A DNA stretch of 64,000 nucleotides. It comes from JAGNLV01 sp964612145 (GTDB lineage: Bacteria > Zixibacteria > MSB-5A5 > GN15 > FEB-12). The stretch covers positions 124,001 through 188,000 of the forward strand of contig CAZTBP010000006.1 in assembly GCA_964612145.1 (NCBI GenBank), in the 5' to 3' direction. Position 1 is the first letter of the stretch. The number at the start of each line of letters is the position of its first letter. Position numbers and translations under genes: made by a program. Positions 53,052 through 62,149 of the stretch are shown here, piece after piece. The notes beneath the pieces were generated by a model that saw nothing but the letters and a program-made list of their open reading frames with translations, was not told the origin of the DNA and ran no database searches.

Positions 53052-54339
53052 TGAGATCCCCACTTATCGTAACCGGCACCATCTCTTCGGTCATCGGCGG
53101 CTGATCGACCGGCCGAAGCGACGACAAATCCGGAATCAACCCGATATTTGTCGTAATCGTTGACACCGTACCTTCTACATTTCCAGCCGCCTGCATCAAC
53201 GCACCCTCGTCGATTACCATCGACTCAAACGCGCCAAACGACCCACCAGCCGCACTCAGCGCCATACTGCCCTGCACCACCGCCGCTCGTGACGCCGCCG
53301 CACCAAATCCGGGATCCGCCTGCGTCGCCTCGTTAAACGACGCCTCGGCCGCATTCAGGTTGCCCATCGCCTGGTGCTCCAGACCGCGCGAAAAGGCCAG
53401 GAAAGCCAGAAGCGATTCAGTCGGCACCGCCGCGATCGCATCACGCTCCTCAGCCGTCAATTTGATCCCGAGATCATCAATCACCCGAAATACAAATTCC
53501 TTCTGCACCGCAAACAACCGCCGCAGCTCGCCCTCACGCGTCTCCGTCCGACCGACCGTGCTGTCAACCGTGTTGACCACGATGCCGTCCAGCCGGATCC
53601 CTTCCTCACCCAGCCCGAGAACCGTGGCACTAACAATATGTCGGCTTCCCAGAAGCCGCCCCATACGGGGCGCCGTGGTCGGATCGACCGCACCACTCTG
53701 GGCCATCTGAAGTTCTCTCATAATCGTTTCGATCTTCAACCGGTCAACAACCCGGATACTGCTGATCTTCGAAAGATCGATCGCCGTAAACTCCGCCAGC
53801 CCGCGCGCTATCGGCCGAAGATCCTCCCGAAGCCCTGTGGCGTTAAAACCCGCCACCGCTATCGTATTCTCCGGGATCTCCGCCGCCTGCAGCTCTTCCT
53901 CGCCGGCCAGCGCCTGCTGCACTTCCAGCTCCACCCGTTCCTTTAACAAACGGTCAACATGTGCATGCAGCAGCTTCTCCGTGTCGCCCGACGGCCCCAG
54001 GCTCAAGGCCGTTCCATAAGCATCCAGCGCCGCATCGATATTCTCGCGCTTCTCATGAAGCAGCCCGAGAAATAAATGCGTCCGTGCATCCGGGCGAATT
54101 GCCGAGGCCTGCTTGAGCGCCTCCTCGGCCTTGTCGAAATCATCCTGCTTATAGAACGCTACCCCGATCTCGCGCCACGCCTCCGCACTCTGCGGATTGG
54201 CCGCGATCTCCTGGTAGTACAGGTCTATCGCCCGATCATAATTACCCTCGGTCGCGGCCCGACGCCCCTGCTGATACAGGCTTGACGAACAGCCCGCCAA
54301 CAGCGCCACCGCCACCAGAAAGAACAGTAATCGTTTCAT
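53041..54339 (-). CDS. TPR-CsgG-domain lipoprotein
   Basis: A 432-residue lipoprotein with lipobox LLAGCSS. TPR repeats occupy about 25-130 (NYDRAIDLYYQEIAANPQSAEAWREIGVAFYKQDDFDKAEEAL). A CsgG/LpoB-like domain covers about 155-290: TIAVAGFNATGLREDLRPIARGLAEFTAIDL, VVDRLKIETIMRELQMAQSGAVDPTTAPRMGRLLGSRHIV. Another TPR-like pair lies near 310-350. The tail is Ser/Gly/Ala-rich and ends SGDLNGN. CsgG forms the curli exporter in Gram-negatives; this relative has the domain but no proof of pore formation. It overlaps the barrel gene. Confidence 0.86.
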   Translation of the reverse strand: MKRLLFFLVAVALLAGCSSSLYQQGRRAATEGNYDRAIDLYYQEIAANPQSAEAWREIGVAFYKQDDFDKAEEALKQASAIRPDARTHLFLGLLHEKRENIDAALDAYGTALSLGPSGDTEKLLHAHVDRLLKERVELEVQQALAGEEELQAAEIPENTIAVAGFNATGLREDLRPIARGLAEFTAIDLSKISSIRVVDRLKIETIMRELQMAQSGAVDPTTAPRMGRLLGSRHIVSATVLGLGEEGIRLDGIVVNTVDSTVGRTETREGELRRLFAVQKEFVFRVIDDLGIKLTAEERDAIAAVPTESLLAFLAFSRGLEHQAMGNLNAAEASFNEATQADPGFGAAASRAAVVQGSMALSAAGGSFGAFESMVIDEGALMQAAGNVEGTVSTITTNIGLIPDLSSLRPVDQPPMTEEMVPVTISGDLNGN

Positions 54340-54369
54340 ATATCTTTCTCCCAGACCGTCGAAAGGTCC

Positions 54370-55404
54370 TTAACCGGCCAGCGGACGGTAGATCTCCATT
54401 TTGCGTTTCGCTTCGGTAAACTCCGGATCCATGTCATACGCCATCTTAAAATGCTCATACGCCTTGCCATACTGGTAATCATCCATGTACTGCAACCCTC
54501 TGGCGTAATGCGTCTGCGCATCCATCGACTCGGTACCACCCTCGTCGATTGCACCCAGCGTCTGATCGCTCAGCGTAACATCAAGTTTCTGTGCCAGCTC
54601 CTTCACCAGCTCCTTTTCCATCTCGGAGTACTTCGGCTTCCCCTCCTTGTCAACCGAGGCCACTATCTCCGATGTCTCCACACTCACGACCCGCACAACC
54701 ATGCGAGCATGATCATCATCGAGCTGCGTAATGGACCCGAACACCATATACTTCGCGCCGACGATCTTACCAACCCTTACCGCCGTCGACTGATCGACCG
54801 CGCCGGTCTTCTGCAGTTCCAGCTCCTCAAGGATGTACTCGACCTTGTCGCGCTCGATAACCGTCAGGTCACTGATCTTCTGGAAGTCATACTCGAAAAA
54901 GTCCGCCAGCCCGTGCGCCAGCAGCCCCAACTCCTCCTGGTACTTGCCGGTTGAGAAATTATCGAACCTCATCACCGCAATCGTTTTGAGTCCCTCGTTA
55001 TACTCACAGGTCAGCGCATTCTGCGCTTTTACGATACGGAACCAGCGATCCCGAAGTTCCTGAGGCCAGATGTCCTGAGGCATCGGCGTCAAACACGGAC
55101 CGATCTGCGCAATGCGATCCAGATACTGAAACGACTGCTGCTGATACTGCTGCCCTTTGGCATACGTGAGAATACTCAGTACCTCGTACACCGCTACACT
55201 GTCCTGGGCTGTCAGATCGCCCCGCTCAAGAAGCCCGTTGGCGATCTCAAGTCCCTTGTCAAAATCCAACTCGATATACATCTGAAGCGCTTCGGCTAAC
55301 TGATCCGCGACCGACGTCTGCGCGGAAACTGCCGGCGCCATTCCCAACAGGACCAAACTCAGCCCTGCCGTCACTAAGACCGATCGTAAACGGAACTGTC
55401 CCAT
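54370..55404 (-). CDS. Exported CsgG-domain protein with C-terminal TPR
   Basis: A 344-residue exported protein (signal peptide to about SAQ at 29; no lipobox). N-terminal helical repeats (about 30-130) are followed by a CsgG/LpoB-like domain at about 138-260: TIAVMRFDNFSTGKYQEELGLLAHGLADFFEYDFQKIS, VIERDKVEYILEELELQKTGAVDQSTAVRVGKIVGAKYMVFGSI. A TPR pair closes it (ARGLQYMDDYQYGKAYEHFKMAYDMDP). It is a paralogue of the next gene: the TGAVDQSTA/SGAVDPTTA blocks align. AGGAGGAG precedes the start. It follows the kinase gene by 83 bp. Confidence 0.86.
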   Translation of the reverse strand: MGQFRLRSVLVTAGLSLVLLGMAPAVSAQTSVADQLAEALQMYIELDFDKGLEIANGLLERGDLTAQDSVAVYEVLSILTYAKGQQYQQQSFQYLDRIAQIGPCLTPMPQDIWPQELRDRWFRIVKAQNALTCEYNEGLKTIAVMRFDNFSTGKYQEELGLLAHGLADFFEYDFQKISDLTVIERDKVEYILEELELQKTGAVDQSTAVRVGKIVGAKYMVFGSITQLDDDHARMVVRVVSVETSEIVASVDKEGKPKYSEMEKELVKELAQKLDVTLSDQTLGAIDEGGTESMDAQTHYARGLQYMDDYQYGKAYEHFKMAYDMDPEFTEAKRKMEIYRPLAG

Positions 55405-55487
55405 GATGACTCCTCCTGATTCTTTAAGAATTCTGTTGAAATACTATTCGACGTAAAGATAGACCAACGCTCAATACGATAAAAGCT

Positions 55488-57239
55488 TTATTCTTCGAAA
55501 TCGAAAATCACCCGGTGCAAACTGTCGGCAGCGACCCGAAGCGTATCAGTCAGCTCCCGCTCGACTCCGCCGACCTCCAGCCGAACAGATATGACATGTC
55601 GGCCCGGATTGAGAAAAACGGTATTTATTGTCTGCATATTCTGATACGTGCCATCCACGTATATCTTTGCCCCCGGCGGACGCGACCCGATTCGAACTTC
55701 CCCCGGCTTCACCTCCGGCTTCGGCCGCGGCATTGTAAATGAAAACACCCGACGCACCGTATCACCCGCCCGCACCCGGACTTGCTCTCGAAACTCCTTC
55801 TCGTCCGACCTGCTGTTGGTCACCCGTACTTCGTACTCACCGGTGTCCACCGTGATCGATGCCTGCCGCGAACCCGACTCCAGCTGCTGCTCCCCGAGGT
55901 AAATATCCCCCGACGGACTCACACGAATCACCAAACGACCCTGCGGTGTGGTCTCCGCCACGACCATGAACGACTGCACCACCGACGTATCCCCCGCCAC
56001 ACCCTCGTCCGTCATTGGAATAACCCGCCAGTAATAGTGCCCCGCCTCAAACCCGGCCGGGATCACAAACGAATCCGCAACCGCCACCAGCGATTTGATA
56101 TGGCCAAACGACTCCTCCAATGAATACTCAATCACATACTGACCCCGCCCCTCGATTGTCGGCGTCCATTTCAGCACGATCGGCGTGCTGTTCTCAAGCG
56201 CCGCCGCCTCCGGCGGGTTCAACAAATCCGGCGCCGCCGGCACTTGCGCCTTCTCGGCCACGCCGCCGGTCAACAGGTAAACCACAACCGCCACGACTAC
56301 TAATGCCGCCACCCCGATCCCATACTTCGCATACGAAGTCTTCTTCTTTCGCGGCGGAATAACCGGACCCGACCCGCTCGCCTTCTTCCGTGGCTGCGTC
56401 TCGATAGTCGGATGACTCCCCCGCTCCTCATCCAGCCGATGCGCCGCTATCATCGCCTTGCGCATCTCCTCGGCAGAACTGAACCGTTTCAGCGGATCCT
56501 TGTCCAACGACCGCATTATCACCTTCTCGAGGTCCTTTGAAATACCGGGGTTTGCTTCCCGGGGCGAGGCCGGCGTCTGGTTCAGCTTCGCATCGCGCAT
56601 GACGAATTCGTTCTCCGCCACAAACGGAAGCTTCCCGGTCACCAACTGGTACAGCGTCGTACCACAGGCATAGATATCGGCCAGACTGAAATCAGTGTCA
56701 TCAGTCGGCACAAACTGCTCCGGCGCCATGTAAGCCGGGGTGCCCAGCGAAGCCCCCGTCATCGTCAAATTCGGATCCGTCTTCCCCTTCGCAATACCGA
56801 AATCGATGATCTTCACCTGCCCCTTCTTGTCGATCATCACATTGCTCGGCTTGATATCCCGGTGCGAAATCCCCCGCTCGTGCGCGTAACTCAGAATCGC
56901 CAGCATATCCGCCACAATCCGCACCGACTCCGAAATCGTCGCCCGCCCCTCCTTCACCTCGTCATCAAGCGTACGGCCCTCGATGTACTCCATCGCTATG
57001 ACAATATCGTCGCCATGATTGAAAAAGTGCTTTATCTGACAGATATTCGGATGACCATCAAGCAGCGCTAACTTGTCCGCCTCCTGCTTGAACCGGTCCG
57101 CCAGCCGAGGATCAGATAAAATCTTGAGAATTACCCGGAGATTCGGAACATCCTTGTGAACACCTAAATAAACCTTGCCCATCCCCCCCTGACCGATTCG
57201 GTCAATAACCTTGTAATCACCAATGAATTGCTCGTTCAT
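55488..57239 (-). CDS. Transmembrane Ser/Thr protein kinase with PEGA-like modules
   Basis: A 583-residue receptor-type kinase. Kinase domain about 8-270: GQGGMG loop at 16-21, K39, HRD at 126-128, DFG at 146-148, APE at 172-174. A basic juxtamembrane stretch (PPRKKKTSYAK) precedes one TM at about 306-325. The periplasmic part has a fibronectin-like module (TPIVLKWTPTIEGRGQYVIEYSLE, YYWRVIPMTDEG) and two PEGA-like beta units, LVIRVSPSGDIYLGEQQLESG and VRIGSRPPGAKIYVDGTYQNM. It should sense the envelope and phosphorylate cytoplasmic targets. It is upstream of the CsgG-like genes and downstream of the cytidylate-kinase-like gene in one operon. Confidence 0.92.
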   Translation of the reverse strand: MNEQFIGDYKVIDRIGQGGMGKVYLGVHKDVPNLRVILKILSDPRLADRFKQEADKLALLDGHPNICQIKHFFNHGDDIVIAMEYIEGRTLDDEVKEGRATISESVRIVADMLAILSYAHERGISHRDIKPSNVMIDKKGQVKIIDFGIAKGKTDPNLTMTGASLGTPAYMAPEQFVPTDDTDFSLADIYACGTTLYQLVTGKLPFVAENEFVMRDAKLNQTPASPREANPGISKDLEKVIMRSLDKDPLKRFSSAEEMRKAMIAAHRLDEERGSHPTIETQPRKKASGSGPVIPPRKKKTSYAKYGIGVAALVVVAVVVYLLTGGVAEKAQVPAAPDLLNPPEAAALENSTPIVLKWTPTIEGRGQYVIEYSLEESFGHIKSLVAVADSFVIPAGFEAGHYYWRVIPMTDEGVAGDTSVVQSFMVVAETTPQGRLVIRVSPSGDIYLGEQQLESGSRQASITVDTGEYEVRVTNSRSDEKEFREQVRVRAGDTVRRVFSFTMPRPKPEVKPGEVRIGSRPPGAKIYVDGTYQNMQTINTVFLNPGRHVISVRLEVGGVERELTDTLRVAADSLHRVIFDFEE

Positions 57240-57297
57240 GCGAAGATGATAGGGCGCTGTTTATCTGGGAGCAACAAGTAAAAACCGGAATCAGCAG

Positions 57298-58008
57298 CTA
57301 CCCCGGCTCATTATCAAGATTCGCCAGTTTATCCATCTTCCCCTTATACGCCGTGACTACCGTATCGACCAGCTCTTCAACATCGATATAATCCGCGTTA
57401 ATCACCAGATCGTAGTGACTCGGATCATCGATATCTGCCCCGAACAGCTTCCGCACAAACTCCCGCCGCAGTCGGTCGGAATCATCGATAGCCGCTATCG
57501 CCTCTATCCGCGACATCCCCTTGTACGTCCGAAGATTATGGATTCGACGTTCCTTCGGAGCTATAAATCGAACATGCATCCCGCGCTTGGGCCCTAAGAT
57601 AAAATTCGCTCCCCGCCCGACCAGAACGATACCGCCCAGCCGCGACATCGAAAGCACAGCCTCACACAAATAACGCGTATAGTCTGAATTATCCACCGCC
57701 TGGCCGGTCAGAATCGAATCCACCAAAACCGATAACTGTGATCGATAGTGCTCATCCAGCGACTCGACAATGCGCTTCCGATAACCCGAGGAAACACAAA
57801 CAGCATCGACTACCTCCCGATGAAACCGCTGGTAATCCAGCTTGAGCGCCAGCCGCGACGCAAAATACGAACCGCGACTCCCCGTCTGCCGCGACACCGT
57901 AATGATCGGTGGCGGCAACGGCTTGTCCAACGGCTTCTGGTCAAACTCGGCCCGCTGTTTCTCCCACCAGAGTATCTGGCGATTGATCAGTTGTTCTATC
58001 GAGGTCAT
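57298..58008 (-). CDS. Cytidylate kinase-like family protein
   Basis: A 236-residue AAA-type nucleotide-binding protein of the cytidylate-kinase-like group. PIITVSRQTGSRGSYFASRLA (degenerate P-loop), VLVGRGANFIL and HVRFIAPKERRI are the signatures, with ERRIHN reminiscent of the LID. Start at the ATG for MTSIEQLINRQ, with GGAGG at 8 bp; a second ATG two codons upstream lies too close to that ribosome site. The family is uncharacterised and not the essential Cmk. It is the first gene of the envelope operon. Confidence 0.82.
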   Translation of the reverse strand: MTSIEQLINRQILWWEKQRAEFDQKPLDKPLPPPIITVSRQTGSRGSYFASRLALKLDYQRFHREVVDAVCVSSGYRKRIVESLDEHYRSQLSVLVDSILTGQAVDNSDYTRYLCEAVLSMSRLGGIVLVGRGANFILGPKRGMHVRFIAPKERRIHNLRTYKGMSRIEAIAAIDDSDRLRREFVRKLFGADIDDPSHYDLVINADYIDVEELVDTVVTAYKGKMDKLANLDNEPG

Positions 58009-58029
58009 CTTCATGCCCTCCTTACACTT

Positions 58030-58058
58030 AATATAGCCTATACAAGCCTCGGCGACAA
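58030..58058 (-). promoter_or_regulatory. Promoter of the kinase-CsgG operon
   Basis: On the minus strand TTGTCG (58053-58058), exact 17-bp spacer, TATATT (58030-58035). Transcription would start about 15 nt before the ribosome site of the cytidylate-kinase-like gene. Confidence 0.6.
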
Positions 58059-58385
58059 GAAAAACAAACTTCACCAAATAGCAATCCTGCCCTTATCTAA
58101 TCCGCCGATATAGCAGTAGAACGACCAATGTGGCGATTGATCCTGAGATAAAGAGAACTAATGAACACAACCGTCACCGAACCACAATCAACGCCGAAAT
58201 CACTCAACCCGCTCCGCAACGACCGACTCGACTATTCCCAATTCTCCCCGAACTCGCTACAGTTCAACCCCTTGACACAATCGAGTCCCGCCCCAACCCG
58301 GAATTCCTGGCTTTTTCCGCCACTCGCGTGTATACTCTACCAAATCACAAAATGACATAAAAATGAAACTTTATGCTGATCCACC
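58059..58385. other. Intergenic stretch without a supported gene
   Basis: Between the two divergent promoters there is about 330 bp. Two overlapping short frames (about 64 and 76 codons) lack known motifs, ribosome sites and codon use like their neighbours. I see no hairpin, RNA gene or repeat that I can support. Confidence 0.5.
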
Positions 58386-58413
58386 TTGACAACAAGACAA
58401 ATTTAGTTATTTT
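58386..58413 (+). promoter_or_regulatory. Promoter of the multihaem cytochrome locus
   Basis: TTGACA (58386-58391), 16-bp spacer, TATTTT (58408-58413) in an AT-rich stretch, 41 bp before the start of the first gene. Confidence 0.5.
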
Positions 58414-58454
58414 TTTCACAAGTTAATTCAAGACGGCTGTAAAGAGGAAACGAT

Positions 58455-58943
58455 ATGACTCTCACTCGCTTATTATTGGTCGCTCATACGCTTGTTGCGA
58501 CACTGTTTATGGCCGGTCTCTGCCTCGCCGAAGAATCCGATTCTGCCATAACCGCCACCTCCGAAGAATCCTTCGTGGTCGAGACCCACCACCGGGCATA
58601 TACCAATTTCAAACAAATCGATACCGTAGGTTTTGCCGACCCCTTCTACATTGGCGAAGAAGAATGGGAAGCCAGAATCATCCTTTTTAACCCCCACCTC
58701 GGCATAACCATGAAAGGTGAAGCCCTCCAGATGTCCGATTCCCTCCGCAACCCTGCCATCCGGGTGCGGGTCGAACACGCCGACACCCTGGTTCAGGAAA
58801 GCTGGGGCTTCTTCTTTACCGATGCCCCCCACTTCCGCCGGGAAAACATGCTCGGCTTCAGATTGCTGGAATACAACGTAGGCGACGAATACATCCCTGT
58901 CCCGCCACCCGAGACGGCACCTGCGCCGCCAAAAGAGAATTAA
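58455..58943 (+). CDS. Small exported protein of the multihaem locus, uncharacterised
   Basis: A 162-residue exported protein; signal peptide to about residue 25 (MAGLCLAEE). The mature part has a compact beta pattern: FADPFYIGEEEWEARIILFNPHLGITMKGEALQMSDSLRNPAIRVRVEHADTLVQESWGFFFTDAP. It resembles small proteins encoded beside cytochrome c clusters, which I recall only loosely. There is no CXXCH. The Pro-rich tail (PVPPPETAPAPPKEN) may link it to a partner. A weak ribosome site (GAGGAA) precedes the ATG. It is 10 bp before the giant cytochrome gene, so the two are likely co-translated. Confidence 0.72.
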   Translation: MTLTRLLLVAHTLVATLFMAGLCLAEESDSAITATSEESFVVETHHRAYTNFKQIDTVGFADPFYIGEEEWEARIILFNPHLGITMKGEALQMSDSLRNPAIRVRVEHADTLVQESWGFFFTDAPHFRRENMLGFRLLEYNVGDEYIPVPPPETAPAPPKEN

Positions 58944-58953
58944 GCCAGATTCC

Positions 58954-61900
58954 ATGAAAACAATCAGACTCACAACATCGATTGCCGCCGCCATTCTCCT
59001 GGTCGCGGCCTTGGCTCCGGGCGCCTTTGCTGTAAAAACCTGCTACGACTGCCATACCGACGAAAAGAAACTCTACAACAGTCGCGAAAACATCCACAAA
59101 CCTACGAAGGATGAAGACTGCGAAAGCTGCCACCAGCGGCACGGCTTCGCCCAGACTCTCATCCTCCAGGACGTCACCAACGATCTCTGCTACAAGTGTC
59201 ACACCGACCTCAAGGAAGAGTTTGCCAAAGACAACGTCCACTTCCCGGTTGCCGAGAGTAAATGCTGGGACTGCCACGACCCCCACGCGTCGGACAAACA
59301 GGCCCTCCTCCGCACCGGCCCGGAAGAAGCCGACGACCCCCAGGCCTGTCTGATGTGTCACAAGGCGGATCTTGAACACTCCCTCAACGCCGAGATAGCC
59401 CACCCGCCGTTTGCCGAACTCGACTGCGTCCGCTGCCACGATCCCCACGCCTCCGAACACGGCGGCCTGCTCAAGGCCACTGCCAACGAACTCTGCACCG
59501 ACTGCCACAATCCCGGCAACGATGCCATGCCGACCGCCCACGCCGACAAGGAAATCTCCGGCCTCAGCTGCAACGACTGTCACTCCGGCCACTCCATGGA
59601 CACACCCGGACTCCTCTCCACCAAAACCCACGCGCCTTTTGCCGATGGTGACTGCGAGATGTGCCACAGCATGCCGGACGCCGAAGGCAACGTGCAGCTC
59701 GCCGACGGTTTGGAATTCTCCGACCTCTGTGCCATGTGCCACGACGACATCCTCGAAAAAACCGAACTGTCTCATCCCCACGCCGCCGTCATGGATGACA
59801 ACTGCGGCGACTGCCACCAGCCGCACTCCTCCCGTCACGGCCAACTTCTGCTCGCCGCCGAGGGCGAACTCTGCATGGAATGCCACACCGACCTGCTAAC
59901 CTCCAGCGGCAAAACACCGCACCTCCCGGCCGTGCTCGGCCAGTGCAGCAGTTGTCACGAAGTACACGGCTCCGAGAATGCCGGCCTCGTCATAAAAAAC
60001 GACGCCTCCTTGTGCCTCGAGTGCCATGAAGACTTCGCAACAGCGCGCGACTCAGCCGAAACAGTCCACGCCGCCACCGAGAACTGCCTCGGGTGCCACG
60101 CCCCCCACGAGGGACTCCACGCCGGCATCCTGCGCAACGATCCCTCACAACTCTGCAAAGACTGCCACGAAGTTGACGACAAAGCTTTATCCGCCGTCTC
60201 CGGCCACCAGCCCTACATGACCTCCAACTGTGTCGGCTGCCACGATCCGCACCACAACGATGACCCGCACCTCGTGCGCGGCGAAGATAGCGACATATGC
60301 CTCCAGTGCCACGGCGACGTCGGCAACCGTGTCAACATGCCGGTCGCCCACTTCCCGGCCACCGAAGACTGCCGCACCTGTCACATGCCGCATTACAGCG
60401 AAGAAAATCTGCACCTGCTCAGCTCGCACCAGAAAGACCTGTGCGAAAGCTGCCACGACTACGAGGACCTCAACATCACCGCCGAGTTCGTCCACACCCC
60501 GGCCAGCGAGGGCGACTGCTCCGGCTGTCACAACCCGCACGGCGCCGTGCAGGAAAAACTCCTCAGCGGACGCCTCTACACCGTCATTGTCGACGGCAAG
60601 GAAGTCAACAAAGTCCCGAGACTCACCGGCAAGTCAGCCGACCTATGCTATACCTGCCACGATGACCTCGTTGAGAAATTCCGCCGGCAGGGCGTGCATA
60701 AGCCGGTCGCCGACGGCGACTGCGACGCCTGCCACGCCGCTCACGGTTCCGAGCACCTCGGCGTCGTCAAAGCCGGCGCGCCCGAACTCTGCGCCGACTG
60801 CCACGCCATCAACCCAACCCTCGAAAAGCTCCACGGCGGCTACAACCTGGCCGACGCCGACTGCGTCCAGTGCCACAACCCCCACATCTCCGACCAACCC
60901 AGGCTGGTCCGTAGCATCAAACACCCACCGTTTGAAGACGGCGAGTGCGACATGTGCCACGGGACCGGACCCGCCGGTGAAGTCGAACTGGTCGCCGAGG
61001 CTTCCGAAATGTGCACCACCTGCCACGAAACAGTCTCCGACGGCCTCGATATGCCGCACCAGCACGGCCCGTTTGCCATCGGCGAATGTGCCGAGTGCCA
61101 CGGTGTCCACGCCGCCGACTACCCGAGTCTCCTGCGGTACTCCGGCAGCACCCTCTGTTACACCTGCCACACCGACCTCAAAGAAGATACCGAGATGGCG
61201 GTGCTCCACAAGCCATTCAGCGAGGGTGAATGCCTTGACTGCCACGAGCCCCATGCCTCACAATTCACCGGACTGAAAACTCAGTCCGAAGAAACCTTTT
61301 GCATGACCTGTCACGAGGATGTGAAGAAGGAAATCGAGGACGGCAACCCACACGCCCCCGTCGTTGACGGAGAATGCGGCGCCTGTCATGAACCCCACGC
61401 CGGTAACAAGACCGCTCTGCTGACCGCCTCCAAAGAAGACCTCTGCGGCACCTGTCACGATCTGACTGCGACCTCCATGACCGCCGCCCACTCCGGCTTT
61501 GCAGTCGCCGAGACCAACTGCCGCAACTGTCATGCCTCCCACGCCGGAGTCAAAGGCGAATCCGGCCTGCTGCTGCCCGAGACCCACGCTCCCTTCGCCA
61601 TCGGCGAATGCGGCTCCTGCCACGAAAACAAAAGTCCGACCGAACTCGATGCTCCCATCAAGATGCTGTGCCTCAATTGCCACAGCGATTTCGACCAGGA
61701 ACTGACCAAACCGGTCGTCCACGCTCCGGTCGCTGAAGAAAACGGCTGCACCGGCTGCCACGGACCCCACGTCGGCTACGGCAGCGCCCTCCAAAAACAC
61801 GACGGCGTCGGCACCTGCCTGACCTGCCACGACGACGACCAGTTTACCGGCGAATTCAAGCACGAACCCGCGTTCGACGACTGCGCCACCTGCCACGAAG

Positions 61901-62145
61901 TCCACTCCGGAGAATACAAAGGGCTGCTGAACACGCCCGATATTATGGAAATGTGCCTGACCTGTCACTCCGACGCCCCGGAAACACACTACCATCCCAT
62001 GGGCGACGGTGTGATCGACCCGCGCACCAAACAAGAACTCAACTGTATCGGCTGTCACTCACCGCACTCCTCGGACTACGCGGCCATCCTCGTCGCCGAC
62101 CGCGACCGAAAACTGTGCATCGTTTGCCACAGCCTGACTCACTAA
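58954..62145 (+). CDS. Giant multihaem cytochrome c with 42 CXXCH motifs
   Basis: A 1063-residue exported cytochrome. Signal peptide to about residue 26 (APGAFA). By direct count it has 42 CXXCH haem-binding motifs, about one per 25 residues, the first CYDCH, the last CIVCH. They come in about 21 units of roughly 50 residues of the form LC..CH...(H.P/H.)...C..CH.PH.S...LL, the doubled-CXXCH pattern, with distal His in the HXP and PH positions. No catalytic domain or TM is seen. Such proteins move electrons across or outside the envelope. The beta-propeller gene follows 4 bp later. Many closely spaced haems suggest a wire-like fold. Confidence 0.93.
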   Translation: MKTIRLTTSIAAAILLVAALAPGAFAVKTCYDCHTDEKKLYNSRENIHKPTKDEDCESCHQRHGFAQTLILQDVTNDLCYKCHTDLKEEFAKDNVHFPVAESKCWDCHDPHASDKQALLRTGPEEADDPQACLMCHKADLEHSLNAEIAHPPFAELDCVRCHDPHASEHGGLLKATANELCTDCHNPGNDAMPTAHADKEISGLSCNDCHSGHSMDTPGLLSTKTHAPFADGDCEMCHSMPDAEGNVQLADGLEFSDLCAMCHDDILEKTELSHPHAAVMDDNCGDCHQPHSSRHGQLLLAAEGELCMECHTDLLTSSGKTPHLPAVLGQCSSCHEVHGSENAGLVIKNDASLCLECHEDFATARDSAETVHAATENCLGCHAPHEGLHAGILRNDPSQLCKDCHEVDDKALSAVSGHQPYMTSNCVGCHDPHHNDDPHLVRGEDSDICLQCHGDVGNRVNMPVAHFPATEDCRTCHMPHYSEENLHLLSSHQKDLCESCHDYEDLNITAEFVHTPASEGDCSGCHNPHGAVQEKLLSGRLYTVIVDGKEVNKVPRLTGKSADLCYTCHDDLVEKFRRQGVHKPVADGDCDACHAAHGSEHLGVVKAGAPELCADCHAINPTLEKLHGGYNLADADCVQCHNPHISDQPRLVRSIKHPPFEDGECDMCHGTGPAGEVELVAEASEMCTTCHETVSDGLDMPHQHGPFAIGECAECHGVHAADYPSLLRYSGSTLCYTCHTDLKEDTEMAVLHKPFSEGECLDCHEPHASQFTGLKTQSEETFCMTCHEDVKKEIEDGNPHAPVVDGECGACHEPHAGNKTALLTASKEDLCGTCHDLTATSMTAAHSGFAVAETNCRNCHASHAGVKGESGLLLPETHAPFAIGECGSCHENKSPTELDAPIKMLCLNCHSDFDQELTKPVVHAPVAEENGCTGCHGPHVGYGSALQKHDGVGTCLTCHDDDQFTGEFKHEPAFDDCATCHEVHSGEYKGLLNTPDIMEMCLTCHSDAPETHYHPMGDGVIDPRTKQELNCIGCHSPHSSDYAAILVADRDRKLCIVCHSLTH

Positions 62146-62149
62146 TGGT

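Noticed and set aside
58130..58360. Two overlapping short frames in the 58.1-58.4 kb gap
   Set aside because: No domain, weak ribosome sites, composition unlike neighbours; not enough to call a gene.
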